Shown: positions 8,028 through 15,368, counted from the first letter of the stretch. The stretch: 64,000 nt of DNA from Streptomyces sp. NBC_00259 (GCF_036181745.1 NZ_CP108080.1:4529501-4593500); one strand, 5' to 3'. Translations and numbers: made by a program. Notes: generated by a model not told the origin, from the sequence alone.

Positions 8028-8074
8028 CCGCCCCGGCCGGGAGCATCCGCTCCCACGCCGGGGCGGCGTCGTTT
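8028..8074 (+). terminator. Rho-independent terminator after the DUF4229 gene
   Basis: A ten-base-pair outer stem (CCGCCCCGGC with GCCGGGGCGG) and a six-base-pair inner stem (GGGAGC with GCTCCC) share an ATCC loop. GTTTTCC follows. It separates the DUF4229 gene from the leader-peptide transcription unit. Confidence 0.75.
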
Positions 8075-8101
8075 TCCGGGCAGGTCATGGCGCGATCCCG
8101 A

Positions 8102-8145
8102 CTCAAAGCACAGCTTTGAGGTTCCCAAAGTTCAAGTGTTAACGT
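8102..8145 (+). promoter_or_regulatory. Promoter and operator of the Cys-rich leader peptide
   Basis: TTGAGG (8116-8121) and TAACGT (8140-8145) form -35 and -10 boxes 18 bases apart. The -10 box ends seven bases before the leader peptide ATG, so the transcript should be leaderless. A perfect inverted repeat, CTCAAAG-N5-CTTTGAG (8102-8120), overlaps the -35 box, and a further CAAAG lies at 8126-8130. The arrangement suggests control by a DNA-binding protein, perhaps a sulphur regulator. Confidence 0.6.
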
Positions 8146-8152
8146 GTTCGCC

Positions 8153-8260
8153 ATGACGACAGCAGTGCGCCCCGGAACAGCCATGAGCCCCCCGCTCGTG
8201 GCGCGCCTGCATGTCGACCTGTGCCGCTGTATGTCCGCGGTCTGTCGCCGCTCGGTCTGA
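8153..8260 (+). CDS. Cys-rich leader peptide upstream of a DAACS transporter
   Basis: A 35-residue ORF. The C-terminal half contains ARLHVDLCRCMSAVC, with three cysteines (24, 26, 31) and the HVDLxR core. This is the signature of short actinobacterial leader peptides associated with sulphur and cysteine genes, described as Cys-rich attenuator-type leaders in mycobacteria and Streptomyces. Ribosome stalling at the Cys codons when cysteine is scarce would influence the following gene. The transcript appears leaderless (TAACGT seven bases before the ATG). Eighty bases separate its stop from the transporter start at 8341. It is too short for standard gene callers and is easily missed. Confidence 0.85.
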   Translation: MTTAVRPGTAMSPPLVARLHVDLCRCMSAVCRRSV

Positions 8261-8340
8261 ACCCGGCGTCATACAGCGGCTTCCCGAGTGAACGGGCGCG
8301 CCGCACCCCCTCCCCTCACCTTCCGACACGCCTTCCGGAG

Positions 8341-9693
8341 ATGTCCGTGTCCGCGAACTCCGCGACGCCCACCCGTACCAGCAGCCGCATACCCAAGGTC
8401 CCGTTCTGGGCCCAGATCGTCACCGGCCTCGTCGTCGGTGTCCTCCTCGGCTGGCTCGCCCGCAGCCAGGACATCAACTGGCTCTACAAGACGCTCGAGC
8501 AGGTCGGCGACATCTTCGTCCAGCTGCTGAAGCTGGCCGTCGCGCCGCTCGTCTTCTTCGCCATCCTGGTGTCGATCACCAACCTGCGGAAGGTCAACAA
8601 CGCCGCGCGGCTGGCCACCCGCACCCTCCTCTGGTTCATGATCACCTCCCTGATCGCCGTCGCGATCGGCCTCGTGATCGGTCTGCTCACCAACCCGGGC
8701 GCCGGCACCGGCCTCACCAGCAAGGACGGCGCGAAGCCCGAGCACGCCGGCTCCTGGATCGACTTCCTCACCGGCATCGTCCCGACGGACGTCATCACCC
8801 CCTTCACCGAGCTGAACGTCCTTCAGATCGTCTTCATGGCCGCCGTCGCCGGTATCGCGGCGCTGAAGCTCGGCGACCGCGCCAAGCCGATCCTCGCCCT
8901 CAGCGAGTCCGTCCTGGAGCTGCTCCAGAAGGCCCTGTGGTGGGTCATCCGCCTGGCCCCGCTCGGCACCGTCGGCCTCATCGGCTACGCCATCGCCGAC
9001 TACGGCTGGGACCTCATCGGCAAGTACGCGACCTTCACAGCCGACGTCTACATCGGCTGCGCGCTGGTCCTGTTCGGCGTGTACCCGCTGCTGCTCGCGA
9101 CCGTGGCCAAGGTCAACCCGGTGCAGTTCTACAAGGGCGCCTGGCCGGCCATCCAGCTGGCCTTCGTCTCCCGCTCCTCCGTCGGCACGATGCCGGTCAC
9201 CCAGAAGGTCACCGAGCGCCTCGGCGTCCCGAAGGAGTACACGTCCTTCGCCGTACCGTTCGGCGCGACGACCAAGATGGACGGCTGCGCCGCCATCTAC
9301 CCGGCGCTCGCCGCGATCTTCATCGCGCAGATCTTCGACGTCCAGCTCGGCATCCAGGACTACCTGCTGATCGCCTTCGTCTCGGTCGTCGGCTCCGCGG
9401 CCACCGCGGGCCTCACCGGCGCGACGGTCATGCTGACGCTGACCCTCTCCACCCTCGGCCTCCCGCTGGAGGGCGTGGGCCTGCTGATGGCGATCGACCC
9501 GATCCTGGACATGATCCGGACCGCCACCAACGTCGCCGGCCAGGCCCTCGTGCCGGTCATCGTCGCCGCCCGGGAGAAGATCCTGGACCTCGACGTGTAC
9601 AACTCGGCCTCGGCCTCGCCGGTCGACGACGTCGACGAGCGTGACGCCGAGCAGGCGGCCGGGCAGAAGGTGGCCGTCCCCGCCACCGCGTGA
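8341..9693 (+). CDS. DAACS-family cation symporter, possibly cystine uptake (TcyP-like)
   Basis: 450 residues with about eight membrane helices plus two re-entrant loops, as in the dicarboxylate/amino acid:cation symporter family. Loop residues SRSSVGTMP (HP1) and the unwound segment TKMDGCAAIYPALAA near 311-325 are visible. The GCAAIYPA sequence resembles the GCAGIYPA pattern I recall from the sodium-cystine symporter TcyP, whereas glutamate and C4-dicarboxylate carriers have NMDGT there. With the Cys-rich leader peptide upstream this points to cystine or a related sulphur compound. CCGGAG lies directly before the ATG at 8341, so translation could also begin at the GTG at 8347. Terminators flank the unit at 8028 and 9719. 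Confidence 0.88.
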   Translation: MSVSANSATPTRTSSRIPKVPFWAQIVTGLVVGVLLGWLARSQDINWLYKTLEQVGDIFVQLLKLAVAPLVFFAILVSITNLRKVNNAARLATRTLLWFMITSLIAVAIGLVIGLLTNPGAGTGLTSKDGAKPEHAGSWIDFLTGIVPTDVITPFTELNVLQIVFMAAVAGIAALKLGDRAKPILALSESVLELLQKALWWVIRLAPLGTVGLIGYAIADYGWDLIGKYATFTADVYIGCALVLFGVYPLLLATVAKVNPVQFYKGAWPAIQLAFVSRSSVGTMPVTQKVTERLGVPKEYTSFAVPFGATTKMDGCAAIYPALAAIFIAQIFDVQLGIQDYLLIAFVSVVGSAATAGLTGATVMLTLTLSTLGLPLEGVGLLMAIDPILDMIRTATNVAGQALVPVIVAAREKILDLDVYNSASASPVDDVDERDAEQAAGQKVAVPATA

Positions 9694-9718
9694 GGTGCCG
9701 GCGCCCCCTGGCATGACG

Positions 9719-9752
9719 AAGCGCCCCGGATCTGCAGTGATCCGGGGCGCTT
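9719..9752 (+). terminator. Terminator after the symporter gene
   Basis: A perfect 13-base-pair stem (AAGCGCCCCGGAT with ATCCGGGGCGCTT) with an eight-base loop, 25 bases after the symporter stop codon. The stem ends in TT. Confidence 0.8.
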
Positions 9753-9883
9753 GGCGTGGTCGGCGCGGGTCGCGGTACGGCCTCGACCCCGATGGCCGCG
9801 CGTCGTTGCCATGGTGATGCCGTGGTCCCGCACCTAGACTGACATGATCGTGGAGAAAGTCCTGAAATAAGGAGATCTGCACC

Positions 9884-9958
9884 ATGTCGAAGCGTGGGAA
9901 CAAGCGGAGGGCCCGCAAGGGCAAGAAGGCCAACCACGGCAAGCGCCCCAACGCCTGA
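9884..9958 (+). CDS. 50S ribosomal protein bL37
   Basis: A 24-residue, very basic protein (about half Lys/Arg) starting MSKRGNKRRARKG and ending KANHGKRPNA. It matches bL37, the tiny actinobacterial large-subunit protein seen in mycobacterial ribosome structures, which sits near the 23S rRNA domain close to the peptidyl transferase region. Earlier annotation labels such proteins AURKAIP1/COX24-domain. It has an ideal ribosome-binding site, AAGGAG at 9869-9874, ten bases before the ATG, and its own -10-like TAGACT at 9835-9840. A strong terminator follows, so it is a monocistronic unit. Confidence 0.92.
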   Translation: MSKRGNKRRARKGKKANHGKRPNA

Positions 9959-9975
9959 GGCGCCCTGGCGTGAGT

Positions 9976-10020
9976 CCGAAGGCCGGTCCCGCTCCGAGTG
10001 CGGACCGGCCTTCGGCGTTT
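9976..10020 (+). terminator. Strong terminator after bL37
   Basis: A perfect 14-base-pair stem (CCGAAGGCCGGTCC with GGACCGGCCTTCGG) with a 12-base loop, followed by CGTTT. It begins 18 bases after the bL37 stop codon. Confidence 0.85.
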
Positions 10021-10043
10021 CCGCGCTGTGGCGGGCCTTAGTC

Positions 10044-10057
10044 TTACCGAACAGTAG
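10044..10057. promoter_or_regulatory. Probable TetR operator upstream of its own gene
   Basis: TTACCGAACAGTAG is an imperfect inverted repeat 32 bases before the TetR start codon. It keeps the half-sites TTAC and AGTA(R) of the perfect palindrome TTACTCCGGAGTAA at 12940 in the fabG-thiolase intergenic region, matching at nine of 14 positions. The shared motif suggests autoregulation by the TetR protein and control of the neighbouring fatty-acid genes. Confidence 0.55.
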
Positions 10058-10089
10058 AACGACGGGCCGGGGCCGGGAGGGCGTCAGAC

Positions 10090-10737
10090 GTGGGTGATGC
10101 CGGTAGGGGCAAGCGGATGCCGCGTGCCGTGCGGGAGCGACAGATGCTCGACGCCGCGGTGCAGACGTTCGGGCAGCGCGGCTACCGTGCGGCGTCCATG
10201 GACGAGATCGCCGAGCTGGCCGGGGTGTCGAAGCCGCTCGTCTATCTGTATCTGAACTCCAAGGAGGACCTCTTCACGGCGTGCATCCGGCGGGAGTCGG
10301 AAGCGCTGGTCGCCGCGGTGCAGGCGGCCGTGGCACCGGGTCTGCCGGCGGACCGGCAGCTGTGGGAGGGGCTCGCGGCGTTCTTCCGGCACACCGCCGA
10401 GCACCCCGACGCGTGGGCGGTGCTGCACCGGCAGGCGCGGACGCACGGGGAGCCGTTCGCCGCGGAGGTCGCGGTGATGCGGGACGAGATCGTGGCGTTC
10501 GTGACCGGGCTGATCGGGGCGGCGGCGCGCGAGACGCACGGTGAAGGGGAGCTTGCCGACCGGGACATGGCCGGACTCGCGCAGGCGCTCGTCGGGGCGG
10601 CGGAATCGCTGGCGGGGTGGGCCAACGACACCCCCGGCGTCTCGGCGAAGGAGGCGGCGGCGACGCTGATGAACTTCGCGTGGGAGGGCCTGGGGAACCT
10701 CATGCAGGGGGAGCGCTGGTCGCCGTCCGCCCGGTGA
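10090..10737 (+). CDS. TetR-family regulator of a lipid-metabolism cluster
   Basis: 215 residues. The N-terminal helix-turn-helix is clear (RAASMDEIAELAGVSKPLVY, about residues 35-54) and follows the usual helix MLDAAVQTFGQRGY. The C-terminal domain is all-helical and poorly conserved, as expected for the ligand pocket. The GTG start at 10090 follows a purine-rich GGGAGGG at 10074-10080. The gene overlaps the convergent MaoC dehydratase gene by 38 bases. Related TTAC...AGTA palindromes lie before this gene and between the FabG4-like and thiolase genes. It is therefore probably the local repressor, responding to an acyl-CoA or similar ligand. Confidence 0.88.
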   Translation: MGDAGRGKRMPRAVRERQMLDAAVQTFGQRGYRAASMDEIAELAGVSKPLVYLYLNSKEDLFTACIRRESEALVAAVQAAVAPGLPADRQLWEGLAAFFRHTAEHPDAWAVLHRQARTHGEPFAAEVAVMRDEIVAFVTGLIGAAARETHGEGELADRDMAGLAQALVGAAESLAGWANDTPGVSAKEAAATLMNFAWEGLGNLMQGERWSPSAR

Positions 10738-11575
10738 GGTGGACGCGGCCGTCGCGCGGGTCGCGCAGCTCGAAGACGCCGGCGTCCTCCCGTACGGCGT
10801 ACTCGACCGTCCCCGGCAGCAGCACGGGAGCCTTGAACTCGGCCTCCGCGTAGCGCGGTCCACCGGGGTCCGGCTGTTCGGCCAGGCAGCGGGCGAACGT
10901 CCACATGCCGTGGGCGACGGCACGGGGGAAGCCGAAGGCGCGGGCGGTCGCCGCGAACAGGTGGATGGGATTGCGGTCCCCGGACGCCGCGCCGTAGCGA
11001 CGCCCGAGGTCCGCGGCGAGCGGCCATCGCGCCCGTACGGCCGTCGGCGGCAGGGGTGTCCTGGGCGCGGACGGTGCGCCGGGTGCGTCCGTACTCCTCG
11101 TATGCCGGGACAGATACGCGCTGCGGGACTCCCACACGAGCTCACCCCCGAGCCGGGCCTCGGTCGCCAACGTGACCTCCGTGCCGCGCCGGTGCGGGGC
11201 CGTTCCGGCCGTGTACACGGAGATCTCGGGGCGGTCCGCGGGCAGGAGCCGGTGGTGCTGCGTGATGGCGATGCGCGTGTGGACGAGTCCGAGGACGGGC
11301 AGCGGGAACGTTCGGTCCGCCATGAGGCGCATGGCGAGCGGGAAGCCGAGGACATGGGGGTACGTGATCGGGAGCGGGCCGGTCCCGGGGAATCCGCACT
11401 CGTGTGTGTACGCGGTGAGGCGTTCGGGTACGACGACGGCTTCCGCGAGGACGAGCCGTGTCGCCGGGGCCGCGGCGTCGTCCCGTAGGCGGCGGCGCCT
11501 GACCGGCGAGGCGAGCGCGCCGCGCAGGAGGGCGGGCCACAGCGCGGGCGGCGAGGACAGGGTGCGGGTCTCCAC
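10700..11575 (-). CDS. MaoC-family dehydratase, HtdX-like
   Basis: 291 residues, a double hot-dog protein. The C-terminal hot-dog has the hydratase motif YGAASGDRNPIHLFAATARA (about residues 194-213), with the catalytic Asp and His of R-specific enoyl-CoA hydratases, then FPRAVAHGMW. The N-terminal half is a degenerate hot-dog (YPHVLGFPLAMRLM). It probably dehydrates 3-hydroxyacyl thioesters. The GTG at 11575 is one base from the stop of the upstream fabG4-like gene, so the two form an operon. The pairing equals mycobacterial htdX-fabG4 (Rv0241c-Rv0242c, from memory). Its 3' end overlaps the convergent TetR gene. Confidence 0.88.
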   Translation of the reverse strand: METRTLSSPPALWPALLRGALASPVRRRRLRDDAAAPATRLVLAEAVVVPERLTAYTHECGFPGTGPLPITYPHVLGFPLAMRLMADRTFPLPVLGLVHTRIAITQHHRLLPADRPEISVYTAGTAPHRRGTEVTLATEARLGGELVWESRSAYLSRHTRSTDAPGAPSAPRTPLPPTAVRARWPLAADLGRRYGAASGDRNPIHLFAATARAFGFPRAVAHGMWTFARCLAEQPDPGGPRYAEAEFKAPVLLPGTVEYAVREDAGVFELRDPRDGRVHLTGRTATSAPPA

Positions 11576-11576
11576 G

Positions 11577-12896
11577 TCAGGCGCCCAGGAGCGACTGGCC
11601 GCAGACCCGCACCACTTGGCCGTTCACCGGGGCCGAGGCCGGGTGGGCCAGCCAGGACGTCGTTTCCGCGACGTCCTGCGGGAGGCCGGCCTGGGCCAGG
11701 GAGTTCATGCGGCGGCCTGCCTCGCGGATCAGGAGGGGGACCGCGGCGGTCATCTTCGTCTCGATGAAGCCCGGGGCCACGGCGTTGACGGTGACTCCGT
11801 GCTCGGCGGCGGCGCGCGGGGCCAGGGAGCGGACCAGGCCGATGATTCCGGCCTTGCTCGCCGCGTAGTTGGTCTGGCCCGCGTTGCCGGCGATGCCCGC
11901 GATGGAGGCGGTCGCGACGATCCGGCTGCCGTTCGTCATCACCCCTGCCTTCAGCAGCGCGTCCGTGGTGTCGAGGACCGCCGCGAGGTTGACGTCCAGC
12001 ACGGAACTCCAGCGCTCGGCGGGCATGTTGGCGAGGCGGCGGTCGCGGGTGACGCCCGCGTTGTGGATCAGGGCGCCGAGGCCGTCGGGGACGGCGGCGG
12101 CGATACGGTCGGCCGCGTCGGCGGACGTGATGTCGAGGGGGAGCGCCGTGGCGCCGAGCCGGTCGGCGGTGCGGACGAGATCGGCCTGGGCCTGCGGGAC
12201 GTCGAGGCAGACGACCCGGGCGCCGTCCCGTGCGAGGACCTCGGCGACGGCCGCGCCGATGCCGCGCGCGGCGCCGGTGACGACCGCGGTGCGGCCGGTG
12301 AGCGGGCGGGACCAGTCCTCGGGAGCGGTGACCGGTGCGTCGGCGACCTCGACGGTCTGCCCGCTGATGTAGGCGGACCTGGGTGACAGCAGGAACCGCA
12401 GCGTCGACTCCGCGGTGCGCGCGGCCCCGGTCAGCCGCACCAGGTTGACCGTCCTGCCTCCGCCGATCTCCTTGCCCAGCGACCGTACGAAGCCCTCCAG
12501 CGCCTGCTGGGTGGCGGCCTGGTGGTGGTCCGTGGCGGAGAGCGGCGCGCCGAGCACCACGATCCGGCCGCTCGTGGCGACGGACCGCACGACGGGGTGC
12601 AGCAGGGCGTGCACCCCGGCGAGCGCGCTCGTGGACGCGACTCCCGTCGCGTCGAGGACGACCGCCGTCGGGGCGCCGGCGGCGGCCGTCACCGTCAGGC
12701 CGGTACCCGCGAGGACCGCCGGGAGCTCCTTGGCGCCGACCGCCGGCGAACCCACCGTCAGATGCAGCAGGTCCCCGTCGAACGCGGGGTCTTCGGGTGT
12801 CCGGCGCCGCAGCGCGGCCGGTTCCGGGAGGCCGAGCCGACAGGTCAGGAAACGGCCGGGAGCGGTGTGGGTGAAGCGCAGATAGCGGTCGGCCAT
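11577..12896 (-). CDS. High-molecular-weight 3-oxoacyl reductase, FabG4-like
   Basis: 439 residues, about 190 longer than ordinary FabG. The N-terminal half (1-200) is a flavodoxin-like or degenerate Rossmann domain, as in mycobacterial FabG4 (Rv0242c). The C-terminal half is a full SDR domain with the NAD(P)-binding loop VVTGAARGIGAA near 208-219, NAGVT near 288, and the Ser-Tyr-Lys triad in TASIAGIAGNAGQTNYAASK. It should reduce 3-oxoacyl-CoA or -ACP; FabG4 is known to prefer NADH and CoA substrates. The ATG at 12896 faces the thiolase gene across a 103-base intergenic region with a perfect palindrome at 12940. It is the first gene of a two-gene leftward operon with the MaoC dehydratase. 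Confidence 0.9.
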   Translation of the reverse strand: MADRYLRFTHTAPGRFLTCRLGLPEPAALRRRTPEDPAFDGDLLHLTVGSPAVGAKELPAVLAGTGLTVTAAAGAPTAVVLDATGVASTSALAGVHALLHPVVRSVATSGRIVVLGAPLSATDHHQAATQQALEGFVRSLGKEIGGGRTVNLVRLTGAARTAESTLRFLLSPRSAYISGQTVEVADAPVTAPEDWSRPLTGRTAVVTGAARGIGAAVAEVLARDGARVVCLDVPQAQADLVRTADRLGATALPLDITSADAADRIAAAVPDGLGALIHNAGVTRDRRLANMPAERWSSVLDVNLAAVLDTTDALLKAGVMTNGSRIVATASIAGIAGNAGQTNYAASKAGIIGLVRSLAPRAAAEHGVTVNAVAPGFIETKMTAAVPLLIREAGRRMNSLAQAGLPQDVAETTSWLAHPASAPVNGQVVRVCGQSLLGA

Positions 12897-12939
12897 GGTT
12901 GTCCGGACTCCCTGCTGGGTCGTAGCCTGCGTCGGGTAT

Positions 12940-12961
12940 TTACTCCGGAGTAAGGTTACTC
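12940..12961. promoter_or_regulatory. Operator palindrome in the fabG4/thiolase divergent promoter
   Basis: TTACTCCGGAGTAA (12940-12953) is a perfect 14-base palindrome, followed three bases later by another TTACTC half-site at 12956-12961. It lies midway between the divergent start codons at 12896 and 13000 and could control both. A related sequence precedes the TetR gene at 10044. Confidence 0.7.
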
Positions 12962-12999
12962 AGGGGTCAGGAGTTGTCGAGAGTCAGGGGTGGTCCGGG

Positions 13000-14262
13000 A
13001 TGTATCTCCGTGAGGTCCGCAGGGTCGCGATCGTCGGCGGCAGCCGCATTCCCTTCGCCCGCTCCGACGGCCCCTACGCCACCGCGTCCAACCAGGAGAT
13101 GCTGACCGCCGCCCTCGACGGTCTCGTCCGGCGCCACGGACTCCAAGGGCCGGGTGCGGTCGGTGAGTTCGTCGCCGGCGCCGTCCTCAAGCACAGTCGG
13201 GACTTCAACCTCGCCCGCGAGACCGTCCTCGGCTCCGGCCTCGATCCGCACACCCCCGCCTACGACATCCAGCAGGCCTGCGGCACCGGGCTGCAGGCCG
13301 TCATCGCCGCCGCGAACAAGATCGCGCTCGGTGCGATCGACTCGGCGGTCGCGGGCGGCGCCGACACCACCAGCGACGCGCCGCTCGGGGTCAACGACGA
13401 GCTGCGCAAGCTGCTTCTCGCCGCCCGTCGTGCGAAGAGCCTCGGCGGCCGCCTGAAGGCGCTGGCCCGTGTGCGCCCCTCCCATCTCGTCCCCGACATC
13501 CCGCGCAACGCCGAGCCCCGCACGGGCCTGTCCATGGGCGAGCACGCCGCGATCACCGCCCGGAAGTGGGGCATCACGCGCGAGGACCAGGACGCGCTGG
13601 CCGTCACGAGCCACCGGCGTCTCGCCGCGGCGTACGAAAGGGGCTTCTTCCGGGACCTCGTCGTCCCCTTCCGGGGGCTCGACCGGGACCAGAACCTCCG
13701 ACCCGGCTCCACCACGGCGAAACTCGCCACGCTCAGGCCGGTGTTCGGGACCGACCACGCCGACGCCACGATGACCGCGGGCAACTCCACTCCGCTCACC
13801 GACGGCGCGGCGGTCGTCCTGCTCGCGAGCGAGGAGTGGGCCGAGGAGCGCGGCCTCGACGTGCTCGCGTACCTCACGGCGTACGAGACGGCGGCGGTCG
13901 ACCACGTGGGCGGCGACGAGGGCCTGCTGATGGCGCCGGCGCGGGCCGTACCGCGCATGCTGGAGCGCACCGGCCTGGGCCTCGGCGACTTCGACCTCGT
14001 GGAGATCCACGAGGCCTTCGCCTCCCAGGTCCTCGCTACCCTCGCGTCCTGGGAGAATCAGGGACTCGCCCCGCTCGACCGGGCGAAGCTCAACGTGGCG
14101 GGCTCGTCCCTGGCCACCGGGCACCCCTTCGCGGCCACCGGTGCGCGGGTCGTCGCCACCCTCGCCGGGCTGCTCGCGGAGCGGGGCGGACCCGGCCGCG
14201 GGCTGATCTCCGTCTGCGCGGCGGGCGGGCAGGGCGTGACGGCGATCCTGGAGCGGCCGTAG
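13000..14262 (+). CDS. Acetyl-CoA C-acetyltransferase (thiolase), FadA2-like
   Basis: 420 residues. The thiolase nucleophile is Cys94 in QQACGTGLQAV; the C-terminal motifs VEIHEAFASQV (catalytic His), GSSLATGHPFAATGAR and CAAGGQGVTAIL (second Cys) are all present. It cleaves or forms 3-oxoacyl-CoA. The ATG at 13000 is preferred; an open frame reaches back to 12895 but lacks conservation and would cover the palindromic promoter region. It is divergent from the FabG4-like reductase, the same arrangement as mycobacterial fadA2-fabG4-htdX. Together the three enzymes carry out thiolysis, reduction and dehydration steps of a fatty-acid cycle. Confidence 0.92.
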   Translation: MYLREVRRVAIVGGSRIPFARSDGPYATASNQEMLTAALDGLVRRHGLQGPGAVGEFVAGAVLKHSRDFNLARETVLGSGLDPHTPAYDIQQACGTGLQAVIAAANKIALGAIDSAVAGGADTTSDAPLGVNDELRKLLLAARRAKSLGGRLKALARVRPSHLVPDIPRNAEPRTGLSMGEHAAITARKWGITREDQDALAVTSHRRLAAAYERGFFRDLVVPFRGLDRDQNLRPGSTTAKLATLRPVFGTDHADATMTAGNSTPLTDGAAVVLLASEEWAEERGLDVLAYLTAYETAAVDHVGGDEGLLMAPARAVPRMLERTGLGLGDFDLVEIHEAFASQVLATLASWENQGLAPLDRAKLNVAGSSLATGHPFAATGARVVATLAGLLAERGGPGRGLISVCAAGGQGVTAILERP

Positions 14263-14295
14263 CGGGTACGGCCCAGCAGGTACGGCCCCGGAGCT

Positions 14296-14419
14296 CGCGC
14301 CGCTGTCGCGCCGCCGCGCCGCTGTCGCGCCGCCGCGCCGCTGTCGCGCCGCCGCGCCGCTGTCGCGCCGCCGCGCCGCTGTCGCGCCGCCGCGCCGCTG
14401 TCGCGCCGCCGCGCCGCTG
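14296..14419. repeat. 19-bp minisatellite, six copies
   Basis: The 19-base unit GCTGTCGCGCCGCCGCGCC is repeated head to tail from 14302 to 14415, with a diverged partial copy at the end. The copies are essentially identical. The array fills the gap between the thiolase stop and the convergent DnaJ-like gene. The perfect copies suggest recent expansion by slippage or unequal crossing over. Confidence 0.85.
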
Positions 14420-14429
14420 TGTCACCGCG

Positions 14430-14828
14430 TCACGCGCGCCTGAGCCGCCAGTCCCGCAGGACCTCCTCGACGTCGTACGGCTTGCGTCCGAGCGGCGGAC
14501 CCGGGGGAGGCATGCGCAGCATCCGGATGATCTTCTCGTTGATCTCCTCGATGATGCGGCGCACCACCGTCTCCGACGGCGCTCCGTACGCCTTCTCCAG
14601 GGCGTCCTCGGCCTCCTTGCGCAGGGCGAGGGCCGGCGGCAGGACGGCCATGCCCTCCTTGTGCATCTTTCCCTTGATCCACCAGAGCTCGTCGTAGGGC
14701 GCCTCGTCGTCGGGCAGCGGCTTCCCGAAGCCGGGCAGATCCGTGAACTCGCCGCGGTCCTTCGCGTCACTGATCTGCTTGTCGACCCACGATTCGAAAC
14801 TGACGCCCGGGGGCTTGCGCTCGGTCAT
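14430..14828 (-). CDS. DUF1992 / DnaJ-homologue subfamily C28-like protein
   Basis: 132 residues with the DUF1992 signature: FESWVDKQISDAKDRGEF near the start, then LPGFGKPLP, and a conserved WWIKGKM. The domain is found in the animal DNAJC28 proteins and in many bacteria without an actual J-domain; function is unknown. The ATG at 14828 is chosen because TACCCT lies seven bases upstream as a leaderless -10 box and the domain begins at once. Longer in-frame extensions run antisense through the neighbouring acetyltransferase and are not real. The gene ends beside the 19-base minisatellite. Confidence 0.85.
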   Translation of the reverse strand: MTERKPPGVSFESWVDKQISDAKDRGEFTDLPGFGKPLPDDEAPYDELWWIKGKMHKEGMAVLPPALALRKEAEDALEKAYGAPSETVVRRIIEEINEKIIRMLRMPPPGPPLGRKPYDVEEVLRDWRLRRA

Positions 14829-14835
14829 GCGTTCC

Positions 14836-14841
14836 AGGGTA
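14836..14841 (-). promoter_or_regulatory. -10 element of a leaderless promoter (DUF1992 gene)
   Basis: Read on the minus strand, TACCCT ends seven bases before the ATG at 14828, with no ribosome-binding site. It is back-to-back with the promoter of the divergent acetyltransferase gene, 33 bases away. Confidence 0.45.
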
Positions 14842-14873
14842 CGGACGCACCCGAGCGCCGGTGAGGCCTCTGC

Positions 14874-14879
14874 GAGACT
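14874..14879 (+). promoter_or_regulatory. -10 element of a leaderless promoter (GNAT gene)
   Basis: GAGACT ends six bases before the GTG at 14886. No Shine-Dalgarno sequence is visible. Confidence 0.35.
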
Positions 14880-14885
14880 TGGAGT

Positions 14886-15368
14886 GTGCTGATCAGAGAC
14901 GCGACCGCGGATGACTGGGACCGGATCTGGCCGTTCTGGCACCGGATCGTGTCCGCCGGGGACACCTACGCCTGGGATCCGGACACCTCCGAGTCCGCCG
15001 CCCGCGCGCTGTGGATGGCGCCCGGCCACCGTGTCTTCGTCGTCGAGGACGAGGACGGTGCGCTCGTCGCCACGGCGTACGTGAAGCCCAACTACGGCGG
15101 TCCGGCTGCCGGCATCGCGAACGCGGGCTTCATGGTCGACCCGGACCGGACGGGCCTCGGCATCGGCCGGCGGCTGGCCGAGCACGTGCTCGACCGGGCG
15201 CGGCAGGACGGCTACACGGGGATGGTCTTCAACGCGGTCGTGGACACGAACCCGGCGCTGAAGCTGTGGGAGTCCCTGGGCTTTCGCACCCTGGGGACGG
15301 TCCCGGGCGCGTTCCGGCATCCGGAGCACGGCCCGGTGGGGCTGCGCATCATGTACCGGGAGCTCTAG
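14886..15368 (+). CDS. GNAT-family N-acetyltransferase
   Basis: 160 residues of the phosphinothricin/methionine-sulphoximine acetyltransferase type in overall outline: it begins with LIRDATADDWDRIWPFW, has the acetyl-CoA loop GFMVDPDRTGLGIGRRLAEH (with GLGIGR) and ends FRTLGTVPGAFRHPEHG. The acceptor substrate is unknown. The GTG start matches the beginning of the GNAT fold and has a possible -10 box six bases upstream. It is convergent with the cold-shock gene, with a shared hairpin terminator at 15420. Confidence 0.87.
   Translation: MLIRDATADDWDRIWPFWHRIVSAGDTYAWDPDTSESAARALWMAPGHRVFVVEDEDGALVATAYVKPNYGGPAAGIANAGFMVDPDRTGLGIGRRLAEHVLDRARQDGYTGMVFNAVVDTNPALKLWESLGFRTLGTVPGAFRHPEHGPVGLRIMYREL

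Noticed and set aside
8221..8340. Symporter start at the GTG 8221
   Set aside because: It overlaps the leader peptide ORF and encodes a Pro/Arg/Ser-rich segment with no counterpart in DAACS proteins.
14296..14419. CRISPR array
   Set aside because: The repeats are 19 bases, directly abutting, without spacers, and no cas genes are present.
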